Shown here piece after piece: positions 42,789-50,497 of a DNA stretch of 58,070 nt; within the stretch, counting starts at the first letter, position 1; every line of letters starts with the position of its first letter. A program made the position numbers and the translations under genes. A model generated the notes under the pieces. The model was not told the DNA's origin and did no database searches. It saw only the letters and a program-made list of their open reading frames with translations. Source of the DNA: Pseudobacteroides sp. (GTDB lineage: Bacteria > Bacillota > Clostridia > Acetivibrionales > DSM-2933); NCBI RefSeq assembly GCF_036567765.1, contig NZ_DATCTU010000129.1, positions 1 through 58,070 of the forward strand. The letters run 5' to 3'.

Positions 42789-45176
42789 ATGAAGAGCATC
42801 ATAAAAATAGTGTACAAAAATAGGGGAATGGCTTTACCAAGCGTGATAATACTTACTACGCTGTTATTATTGATGATAGTGCCTTTATTGAACCTATCGT
42901 TACAACAGCTTAAGGTAAGTAAAAGCCAATTAAATATAGGTTATTCTTATTTGGCCAGCGGTTCAGCCGCAGAAAAGGCAATAGAGCGTATCAAAACTTA
43001 TGTAGCCAACAAAGAATTTAACGCACATTATAATAGTACTCCGGATATGTATGTTGACCTGGTTATTGCTGACATAAAAAGTAAAGTAAAAACATTTATA
43101 GGTGCTAATATTGAAGTTGAGCCGTCACGAAATGCACAAAGCATATTAAAAGATTTATTTAAAGTTGGATATGTTAATAATGGAAATAAAATTAAGGTTA
43201 CTATCGGTTTTATAACAACATCAACATATGAAAAGGGAATTAACACATCATCAGCTACGGATGTGTATTCACAAGTTGTTATTGAAATTGATAATTTTAA
43301 GAATCACTTCAGGCCTGCGGCTGTTAATGCAGTAGGGGATCTTTACATAAAAGGCAGTAATGCGATAATTAATGGTGATGTTAAGGTTGTTGGGACTGCA
43401 CCAAAACATTCAACTCAGTTTGAGCAAAATACATATGGTGGTATTTATGCAACTCAAGGTGGTACTTTAAACTTAAGTGGAAATGCATTTGCTAGAGCTT
43501 TTATTAGATGTGGCAATCCTGATTTTACAGGTGATGATAACAGCAGGATAGATATAATGAGTAATGCAGTAGCTCAATGTGTGCAGATATTTGGTAGTCG
43601 TGATAATATTTTGATATATAAGGACGCATATACTTTTGATGATCTTGAAATGAATGGACTTAATTCTGTTATAGCTGTAAACAGAAATTACTATGGTTTA
43701 TCAAGAGGTGATGCATCTAATAATCAATTTCATGATGCCTCAAGTGCTATTGTTAATAGTGCCATTATACATCATCCAGATGAAGCTTCCATAGAAGCTG
43801 CTATGAAATCCAAGATAGTAATTAATGGTAACGTTATGGTAAATGGGGGGACATTTTGGATTGATCCGACAACAGGTAATTTAGTAAACAAAATCGAAGC
43901 TCCACAGATTGAAGATGTTTCATGTGCATGGAATCCTGTTGATGAAATAGCTACATATAAAAACTTTGAGCCGGATGCAACAAATCCCAAATTCTTCGAT
44001 TTTTTAGATGTTAATAGCTCATGGATCAAAAAGCAAGATGATTTAGGTTATGCAAAGGGGTATAGCAATTATATTCAAGTATTTAATTCAAATACTGGAA
44101 ATGCTCAAATAAAAGGTTGGTTTGATGCTTTTGTTGTAGAAAATTTGGCAAATGGCCGTTTCGGGAGGAATCCTCCACCACCTAATTTTACTGATGCTCC
44201 TTTTATTCAAGGCTATTGCAATAGTGTAATTGCAGCGAACGGACATATGTATTTTATGAAAAAAACGGCAAGTGAAGCTGATTCTCAGGTTAAGAAAGCA
44301 GATCCAGATTTATTAAATAAATCAAAAACTGAATTTGAGAGCTCATTGTATTATTTAAGTGAACAAGAAAAGCAAGACTATTTATCTTCGCTAGGTGGGG
44401 TCAATAGCTGGGGAAATTTGTGGGTGCTAGGTGGAAACTTTGATGCGTATAATACAAGTGTTTATGAAAATTTGCCTAAAATTAAGGAACCCCTTATGAA
44501 GATAACTGAGGATTTTGTTACGAGAGAATATACATATAATTATAATTCGACAACCAATAAAATGGATGGAACTATTAATAACACTTTAAAGGTGGATTCA
44601 AACGGAACAAGCATATTTTTTGATTACATTGGCAATAAATTGGCAGATTGTAATACTATCGATACTACTAACAATGTTGTTATCTTAGATGATGATATTA
44701 CGGATAATGTTACTCCGGTTAATACTGCCGGTGGCCTGGTTTATCCTATAGGCAACTATATAGAATCACTTGGTAGTACAAAATATTATATTATTGCTAT
44801 AAACAACCCAAACACAACCATAAGTATAAATAAGCCTATCAGAGGTATTGTTTACTCACGTGGTAAGGTAATCATGGCTAATGGTGGAAGGCTAGATGGA
44901 TTCATTATCGCTGCCGGTAGAGGATATGATTCGGCATCAGGAAATATAGACGGGTCAGCGGTTGATGTTAACAGAATGCCTTTTATTGAAAGTGATCTAT
45001 CAAATATAGATATGCTTGATAATGGTGAGTTTGCAGCTGTTGTATTTGAAGGCGGCACTGCTACTATAAATTTCGAACTGGGCGGGTTCAAAGATCCGGA
45101 AAAATCTTTGAATTTTCTTCTAAATCAGTATATAAGTGAAGATTTTTATTCAATTTTGGTAGAATTATTTAAATAG
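42789..45176 (+). CDS. Very large PilX-like pilus-associated protein, possible adhesin
   Basis: A 795-residue protein with a PilX-type N-terminus: a basic leader MKSIIKIVYKNRG, then MALPSVIILTTLLLLMIVP and an amphipathic SYLASGSAAEKAIERI helix. Position 5 after the glycine is Ser rather than Glu, as tolerated in GspK/PilX subunits. The remaining roughly 700 residues are Asn/Gly/Thr-rich with beta-helix-like repeats (NAVGDLYIKGSNAIINGDVKV, VNSAIIHHPDEAS). PilX proteins are normally about 200 residues, so this looks like a tip adhesin. I use the ATG at 42789 after GGGGTGAG. Confidence 0.75.
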   Translation: MKSIIKIVYKNRGMALPSVIILTTLLLLMIVPLLNLSLQQLKVSKSQLNIGYSYLASGSAAEKAIERIKTYVANKEFNAHYNSTPDMYVDLVIADIKSKVKTFIGANIEVEPSRNAQSILKDLFKVGYVNNGNKIKVTIGFITTSTYEKGINTSSATDVYSQVVIEIDNFKNHFRPAAVNAVGDLYIKGSNAIINGDVKVVGTAPKHSTQFEQNTYGGIYATQGGTLNLSGNAFARAFIRCGNPDFTGDDNSRIDIMSNAVAQCVQIFGSRDNILIYKDAYTFDDLEMNGLNSVIAVNRNYYGLSRGDASNNQFHDASSAIVNSAIIHHPDEASIEAAMKSKIVINGNVMVNGGTFWIDPTTGNLVNKIEAPQIEDVSCAWNPVDEIATYKNFEPDATNPKFFDFLDVNSSWIKKQDDLGYAKGYSNYIQVFNSNTGNAQIKGWFDAFVVENLANGRFGRNPPPPNFTDAPFIQGYCNSVIAANGHMYFMKKTASEADSQVKKADPDLLNKSKTEFESSLYYLSEQEKQDYLSSLGGVNSWGNLWVLGGNFDAYNTSVYENLPKIKEPLMKITEDFVTREYTYNYNSTTNKMDGTINNTLKVDSNGTSIFFDYIGNKLADCNTIDTTNNVVILDDDITDNVTPVNTAGGLVYPIGNYIESLGSTKYYIIAINNPNTTISINKPIRGIVYSRGKVIMANGGRLDGFIIAAGRGYDSASGNIDGSAVDVNRMPFIESDLSNIDMLDNGEFAAVVFEGGTATINFELGGFKDPEKSLNFLLNQYISEDFYSILVELFK

Positions 45177-45209
45177 TAGAATTATTTAAATCTTAAACGG
45201 GGTGGAGTT

Positions 45210-46454
45210 ATGAAAAGAAACGTAAGATTAGTATTAATTTTAATTATTGCATCAGTGCTGATTTTTAGTTCAGGTTGCAGTATGCCGTCATTTCTTGGTG
45301 GAAATGATAAGACAGAAACAAGTGAAGACAATAATGTAACGATTGAGAATTCATCCGTTACAAAGAAGGTTAAACAGCTGGTATCTGATTATTTTACAAA
45401 AGCGTTTTCCCAGCCTATAGAAAAATATAGTAATACAGGAATTATACCAGATGACCTAAAGACAGTTATTGCAAAAAGAACTATAACTGAGGGTGCTAAT
45501 AACCCTGAAGTAGGTATACATATGCCAAGATATATAGAGCTTAATGGCATGGTGGTAGTTGAATATCAGCTAATAAATGGTTTAAAGGATAAGGGTGTTG
45601 AAACTACCTATATAGGTAAAAGTAGTGAAGAGCTTTTGTATTATACAAAAATACAGTTGATGGTAAAATGTTTACCTGAGATTGACTTTTACTCTTCTTA
45701 CAAGCAAAATCCAAATACAAAGCTTTATGAAAAGCAGCAAGTTGCTATTGATGAAAACAAATATGATAATTTTAGAGTAGTACTCAGTTACGATGTTAAT
45801 GTAGTAAAAGAAGGAAGTGACTATAAGATTAAAAGAGTAACTGAAGCTAGTACAAGGCCTGGATTCCAAAACAGAGTACTGCTGTTAAATAATGAGTTTG
45901 TTGAAAGATTTCCGTATATAAATACTGACAAGGCAACTGATGGTAAAGAATATTTAAATAAGGAAGATGGTAAAAGATATGATTCAGAGGTAAAAATTAT
46001 AGAAAAGTTTTTTGCAAATATTAAAGAACTGGATAATGAAAGAATGAATCTCTTAAAATCCAAGTGGTATCTGAGCCAAAAGGACTTTGCTGATTATATT
46101 AAAAGTATATTAAAACTGAATATTGATAAAGATAAAAATGAAATAATGGTAATCGATGATAAATATAAGACTAAGTATAGTGTTGATTCGTTTCCACTAA
46201 AAGCCAACATGAGTAAAATACTAAAAATTAGTGATTATCAAATAGTACCGCATCCAGCCTATACAAAAAAGCAAAGTAGATATATAGTAAAGTTTGAAGC
46301 TAATATTGAAATGATGAGCGGTGTAATAGGTCAGCAAAATAAATATAGATATGACTATTTTGTAGAATTAAATAATGACGTTAAATCACCTAAGGTTAGC
46401 AGTGTATATCTGAACAGTATTACCAATATTGGATCACAGATTGTTGAAAAATAA
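45210..46454 (+). CDS. Lipoprotein of unknown function, last gene of the pilus cluster
   Basis: A 414-residue exported protein with a lipobox: signal MKRNVRLVLILIIASVLIF, cleavage before the Cys of SSGCSMPS (residue 23). A short acidic spacer follows. The remainder is charged and alternates beta and helix with no recognised domain (YIELNGMVVVEYQLINGLKD, NFRVVLSYDVNVVKEGSDYKIKRV). It lies 33 bp after the PilX-like gene with GGGGTGGAG upstream, so it is co-transcribed and may help pilus passage or anchoring. The operon ends at the terminator near 46600. Confidence 0.75.
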   Translation: MKRNVRLVLILIIASVLIFSSGCSMPSFLGGNDKTETSEDNNVTIENSSVTKKVKQLVSDYFTKAFSQPIEKYSNTGIIPDDLKTVIAKRTITEGANNPEVGIHMPRYIELNGMVVVEYQLINGLKDKGVETTYIGKSSEELLYYTKIQLMVKCLPEIDFYSSYKQNPNTKLYEKQQVAIDENKYDNFRVVLSYDVNVVKEGSDYKIKRVTEASTRPGFQNRVLLLNNEFVERFPYINTDKATDGKEYLNKEDGKRYDSEVKIIEKFFANIKELDNERMNLLKSKWYLSQKDFADYIKSILKLNIDKDKNEIMVIDDKYKTKYSVDSFPLKANMSKILKISDYQIVPHPAYTKKQSRYIVKFEANIEMMSGVIGQQNKYRYDYFVELNNDVKSPKVSSVYLNSITNIGSQIVEK

Positions 46455-46582
46455 TGATATTAATATGCGTGAGTTCAAAAATTATCTATAGCAGTAAAGC
46501 TAACCATAATCCTGAGCTATAAAAGAGCTTAGAGTGTGGCTATTAAGGTAAGAGGTATATGAAGTAACATAGTGCAAAAATA

Positions 46583-46616
46583 AGGCCTTCTGTTTTTCAG
46601 AGAGGTCATTTTTTTT
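46583..46616 (+). terminator. Terminator of the pilus operon
   Basis: AAGGCCTTCTG, loop TTTTT, CAGAGAGGTCA, then eight T. The stem has one bulge and one G-T pair. It lies about 130 bases after the last gene of the pilus cluster. Confidence 0.75.
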
Positions 46617-46799
46617 GCTTAAATTTATATATTTATATAAGAACTTCTTTGTTTTACTTGACAATTGGGGCATTGTAGAAATAACAGATCCGTAAGTGCT
46701 TCAAAATGTAAGTGCTTCAAAACATACCGTAGTGTAGTTATCAAATAATTCTGTTATGATTTCTGATATAAAACTCATAAAGCCAAGAGGCATTTTAAA

Positions 46800-47120
46800 A
46801 TGGCACAACGAAAATCCGAGACAATATGGAAGCAGACAATTGCAAGTTGCAAAGCCAGTGGCTTGTCTGCTAGGCAATGGTGTGAAAAAAACAATATAAG
46901 ATTGTCAACGTACAAATATTGGCTTACAAGACTCAATAAGCAAAAGAGCTCAGCAACAGATATATGCTGGGCAGAAATGAAAATCCCAGAAGAAATGATA
47001 AGGCATCCGGGTTCTGCTAACGTCACAATACGGTACGACAATTTTGTATTGGACATACACGAAAAGACTGATCTTCAGTTGCTAGCAGCAGTGTTAAAAA
47101 CACTGCGTTCAACATGTTAG
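46800..47120 (+). CDS. tnpA: IS66 accessory protein TnpA
   Basis: A 106-residue protein with the IS66 orf1 pattern: WKQTIASCKASGLSARQWCEKNNI and STYKYWLTRLNK, a helix-turn-helix for DNA binding. It seems intact. GAGG lies 9 bases before the ATG. Its stop codon overlaps the tnpB start (ATGTTAG), the usual translational coupling in IS66. Confidence 0.9.
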   Translation: MAQRKSETIWKQTIASCKASGLSARQWCEKNNIRLSTYKYWLTRLNKQKSSATDICWAEMKIPEEMIRHPGSANVTIRYDNFVLDIHEKTDLQLLAAVLKTLRSTC

Positions 47121-47489
47121 GTGGATTTACTCAGGGAGCTGAACATATCTACATCGCCTGCAATTCCACAGATTTTCGGAAGCAGATTGATGGATTGGTG
47201 GCAATTGTAAACCTACAGCTTAAACTCGATCCATTTTCAGATAGATGTGCTTTCATCTTCTGCAATAAAAGAAAAAACAGCTATTAAAGTTTTGAGGTAT
47301 GATAAAAATGGGTTTATCCTTGCCAGCAAAAAGCTGCTGGAAGGAATGAAGTTTCAATGGCCGAAGAGCCCGTCGGAAGTAAAAGAGATTACATTCCAGC
47401 AGATGGAATGGCTCTTTCAGGGACTTGATATAGAACAAAAAAAGGCACATTATCATGTTGAAATGAGTGCCGGAAAAACCTGTTATTAG
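47114..47489 (+). pseudogene. tnpB: Frameshifted IS66 TnpB
   Basis: The ATG at 47114 opens a frame reading MLGGFTQGAEHIYIACNSTD and DFRKQIDGLVAIVNLQLKLD, the TnpB N-terminus, up to a stop at about 47286. The rest of TnpB (TAIKVLRYDKNGFILASKKL, then FQWPKSPSEVKEITFQQMEW) continues in the next frame to 47489. The join lies in a run of six A near 47272-47277. Restoring the frame needs one base fewer there, so this is a homopolymer indel rather than the standard -1 programmed shift. The rejoined protein would be about 125 residues, normal for TnpB. Confidence 0.85.
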
Positions 47490-47627
47490 GGTTCGTGAAT
47501 ATGACGAAAAAATGGTGAAAACCCGCATAAAATCAGCACTTTTTTACCTGTTAATATCGCTAAAAATATAGAAAAAAATATTGAAAAATGGTATACTTAA
47601 ACCAGGTAAAAAAGGACGTGTATACCA

Positions 47628-48696
47628 TTGACAGAACACGAAGAACTGGAAATGCTTCGGGCTTTAGTTGAAAAACAAAAGCAGGAACTTGAAGCAAAAG
47701 ATAAGATTATTCAAAAACAAAATATCCAGCTTGAAAACATGATTCAGGCTCTCCTGCACGCTCGCAAGAGACTATTTGGTAGCCCTTCTGAGATTACTAG
47801 ACAGACAGGCGAACAGATAAGTCTGTTTGAAACAACGCAGGAACTGGCAAAGGGAATTATTTAAGGAACAGAAAAAAATAACCGTTCCAAGCTACAAAAG
47901 AACTGCCAGACAGCCTGGTGTCAGAGCTGAAATGCTTGCAAATATTCCGAAAGAGGTGGAGGAATATATCATTCCTCCGGAAGAAAACTGTTTCGAGTGT
48001 GGATCAGAACTGAAAGTTATTGGTAAAAAGCTTATACGCACCGAAGTGGAATTTATTCCTTCAAAACTGAAAGTGGTACAGGTTGTCCAGGAAGTTGCTA
48101 AGTGTACCAACTGCGGAAATGAAGGTAGCGAAAATCCCAAAGACCATTTCCAGAAAGCTGCAGTTCCAACTCCGGTTCTGCCACATTCCATAGCAACTGC
48201 ATCCATTGTGGCACAAGTCATGTATCAGAAGTTTGCAATGGGGATTCCTTTCAACCGGCAGGAAAACGACTGGTATCGTATGGGTCTGGTGCTACCAAGA
48301 TCCAATATGGCAAACTGGACGATTCGGTGTAGTGAAGAATGGCTAAATCCGATTTACAACCGGATTCATGAGGAGCTTTTAAAATGCGAAGTCCTTCACA
48401 TGGATGAAACAAGAATCCAGTGTAATAAGGAAGAAGGCAAACAAGCTAGCAGTGATTCTTTCATGTGGGTCATGCGAAGTGCAGCGTGTGAAGAGATCAA
48501 GGCAGCTTTCTTCCACTATTCCAGAAGCCGGAGCGGTGATGTTGCAAAGCAACTATTACAAGGGTTTCATGGATATCTGACCACGGATGCTTATAGTGCT
48601 TATGAGAAAGCAATAATCAATGCTGATTCTGCTTCGAAAGTTAAGAGAGAAATTAAAAAGAGGGAATGCTATAGCAAGGTTCTGCATGAGCAATAA
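47628..48696 (+). pseudogene. tnpC: Frameshifted and truncated IS66 transposase TnpC
   Basis: The N-terminal part (TTG start, MTEHEELEMLRALVEKQKQE, then HARKRLFGSPSE) stops at 47864. The continuation (ELFKEQKKITVPSYKRTARQ, zinc-finger ENCFECGSELKVIG, then MDETRIQ with a catalytic Asp and GYLTTDAYSAYEKA) is in the next frame from about 47850 to 48696. The usual C-terminal half, including the CWAH block and the last catalytic Glu, is absent; residues after AYEKA do not resemble IS66. The protein should be about 520 residues and reaches only some 330 in two pieces, so it is dead. Confidence 0.87.
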
Positions 48697-48699
48697 AGT

Positions 48700-48912
48700 T
48701 CACAAAAAATAACAGACCCCTTGCTAACAACTCTAATATCCGGTTGTGACACTTCAGCATTGCTTCACTACAGTCATTACACCGCAGGATCCTTTTAAAA
48801 ATGGACTGTAGTGAAGGCAATGCGAATTGCGCACAGCCAGGTGTCGTGTAACTGGCAAATCTCCACCGCGGCGCAGCACCGAGGTATATAGGCCAAGGGA
48901 TCTGTTACTCTT
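48700..48912 (-). ncRNA. Candidate retron msr-msd RNA, located 3' of the reverse transcriptase gene
   Basis: On the minus strand the 5' end AGTAACAGATCCCTTG (plus 48894-48909) pairs over 16 bases with the 3' end CAAGGGGTCTGTTATT (plus 48708-48723), like retron a1/a2. A G follows a1 directly, the position of the branching guanosine. Two msr-type hairpins come next: CGGTG-CTG-CGCCG (plus 48869-48881) and GCCAG/CTGGC (plus 48836-48856). Then a long msd-type hairpin of 19/20 bases follows (plus 48757-48775 with 48804-48823, one bulge, 28-base loop). Three non-Watson-Crick pairs are G-U on the minus strand but A-C on the plus strand. A T-rich tail follows a2. It starts about 55 bases after the reverse transcriptase stop. 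Confidence 0.75.
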
Positions 48913-48964
48913 ATTTACTTATAAAATAGTATATCAAACATCTTATCATAATTCAATGTATTCA

Positions 48965-50497
48965 CTAGTAACTTTTCTGAATCTCCTTTATAAGCTCATG
49001 TGTAGCTTTTATAATGGTCGCATACCTTTCTTCGTTAACGTTTTTAAGCCAAGCTGCCATTCCGGATATTTCACTGATTGTTTCATAGGGAATTTTCCCG
49101 TTTGCCATTGCTTTGCGGGCATTATATAATGCAGCCCTTAGTGTTTTCACCCACTTTTTATTAACTCCAAGCTGTTCGTTATTTATAACTATGCCTGTTA
49201 TGGATTGGCAGTTATTCTTCTTTAAAAATCTGGTTTTATCATAATTTATCTTAAAGCCTTCATCTGCAACTATTTTGGAAACTAGGCCGCATAATTTCCC
49301 TGCATCACTTAACGATGCTTCTTTAGTGCTGAAGCTCATGTCATCTGCATACCTGGTATATTTAAATCCAAATTTTGCGGCCAGCCCGTTAAGTCTTTTA
49401 TCCAATGAGAGGCAGAGTATATTGGTAATCATAGGACTTGCAGGGGAGCCTTGCGGTAGTATCCTTCCTGTCGTAGCAACAAATTTCCTTTTACCGTTAA
49501 TCTCAATTTCCATACGCTCGCAGTAAGTGCATAGCATCGCCAAAAGTGAGGCAATATACCCTGAGTAGCCAAACCCAACAAACATTCCTCTTACCCTTTG
49601 GAAGGTAATGGTAGGGAAGAAATCCTCTATATCCATGTTTATTACTAAATCCGGGTTTCTTATATGAGTGCTTGCACCTGTTACAACAGACCTTCCCTTT
49701 ATAAATCCATGGGCATTATCAGATATGAATCCATGGGCGTTATCAGATTGAAAATTTGTAGAACATGCATATTTTTCAAGGATGCCTTCTAAAATTTTCC
49801 GCTGAACCCCTTTCAAAATGCTTTTGGGTGCGGCTATATTGCGGGTACCGCCTTTTCTCTTAGGAATCTTGTAATGGTGGTAATGATCCATTGACACAAC
49901 ATCACGGTGATATGCCAAGAACCTTAGTATTCTGTATTTTACCCCAATGAATTCTGCCAGTTCTTTGTCGGTATTTATTATGGGCAATCCTAGATTTGCC
50001 AGCTTGCTTTGATTTCCTGATTTGAAATGGAGCATTGAAGAATAACCGTTTCCAATGAAAACGATGCTCTCCGCCTTCTTTTCCTGCCATGCCTGAAATC
50101 TTCTTTCCTTTTCAAGTTCACGCTGCTTTTTTCTTTGTTCACGGCGTTCTTTGGACTCTTTCATTATCCGCTGTGCAATGTCCTTGCGGATTCTCTCTTC
50201 ATCCCAGGCACTATTATATTGTTTTCTTAGCTCCTGAAGTTTTTGGCTTATTTCATTCTTTTCCTTATATAATTTTGAAATTTCATCTGCAATTTTTTTG
50301 TATTCTAAAAAAAGTCGCTGCCTCTCTTGATACTGCTCAGGAGTCTCGTTTACCTGCCTTTCAAAAGGGGTAGGCAATCCCTTGGGCCAAAACCCATATT
50401 CAATCATTTTATGAAGGGTAAACTCTTTTTTACCCATAATTTTAACATTATCCCTATATTCTTCTGACTTATCCCTATCAAAACTATTATCCGTCAT
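48965..50497 (-). CDS. Retron-type reverse transcriptase
   Basis: A 510-residue reverse transcriptase with a charged, coiled-coil-prone N-terminal extension of about 150 residues. Polymerase motifs in order: KRKGGTRNIAAPK, LKGVQRKIL, AHGFIKGRSVVTGASTH (the retron NAxxH region, here GASTH), INMDIEDFFPTI, RILPQGSPASPMITN, KYTRYADDMSFS (catalytic YADD at about 383) and QSITGIVINN (the retron VTG region, here ITG). There is no maturase or endonuclease domain, so this is not a group II intron protein. A 24-bp tandem duplication adds a second SDNAHGFI. Its ATG overlaps the upstream stop (ATGA). The candidate msr-msd RNA lies just downstream. Confidence 0.92.
   Translation of the reverse strand: MTDNSFDRDKSEEYRDNVKIMGKKEFTLHKMIEYGFWPKGLPTPFERQVNETPEQYQERQRLFLEYKKIADEISKLYKEKNEISQKLQELRKQYNSAWDEERIRKDIAQRIMKESKERREQRKKQRELEKERRFQAWQEKKAESIVFIGNGYSSMLHFKSGNQSKLANLGLPIINTDKELAEFIGVKYRILRFLAYHRDVVSMDHYHHYKIPKRKGGTRNIAAPKSILKGVQRKILEGILEKYACSTNFQSDNAHGFISDNAHGFIKGRSVVTGASTHIRNPDLVINMDIEDFFPTITFQRVRGMFVGFGYSGYIASLLAMLCTYCERMEIEINGKRKFVATTGRILPQGSPASPMITNILCLSLDKRLNGLAAKFGFKYTRYADDMSFSTKEASLSDAGKLCGLVSKIVADEGFKINYDKTRFLKKNNCQSITGIVINNEQLGVNKKWVKTLRAALYNARKAMANGKIPYETISEISGMAAWLKNVNEERYATIIKATHELIKEIQKSY
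49704..49751. repeat. 24-bp tandem duplication inside the reverse transcriptase gene
   Basis: Two adjacent 24-bp units (49704-49727 and 49728-49751) differ at two positions and keep the frame. They encode SDNAHGFI twice, immediately before KGRS in the fingers region of the enzyme. Confidence 0.9.

Larger units (their letters stand above)
46692..48620 (+). mobile_element. Decayed IS66-family insertion sequence
   Basis: The left end begins GTAAGTGCTTCAAAA, the typical GTAAG start of IS66 inverted repeats, and this 16-base unit is repeated at once at 46708. Three genes follow in the family order tnpA, tnpB, tnpC. tnpB and tnpC each have a +1 frame disruption, and tnpC stops matching the family near 48615, so the right inverted repeat is missing. 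The element cannot move on its own. Confidence 0.85.

Noticed and set aside
47266..47280. Programmed frameshift in IS66 tnpB at an A AAA AAC-like run
   Set aside because: The downstream TnpB frame is +1 relative to the first, whereas the heptamer promotes -1. A -1 shift leads quickly to a stop, so an indel is the better explanation.
46680..48716. AATAACAGA strings on both sides of the IS66 remnant as a target-site duplication
   Set aside because: The element's right inverted repeat is missing, so the right string does not abut a real end, and the two strings differ within the expected 8 bases.
48700..48912. Reading the structured segment as a MITE with terminal inverted repeats
   Set aside because: Inverted ends and an internal hairpin would fit a MITE, and a similar 12-base string lies at 46680. 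But the strand-specific G-U pairs, msr-like hairpins, branching-type G and the position beside a retron reverse transcriptase fit an msr-msd RNA better. Not fully excluded.
48965..50497. Group II intron or diversity-generating retroelement reverse transcriptase
   Set aside because: There is no maturase (X) or endonuclease domain, no intron RNA domains V/VI, no accessory avd gene and no template/variable repeat pair.
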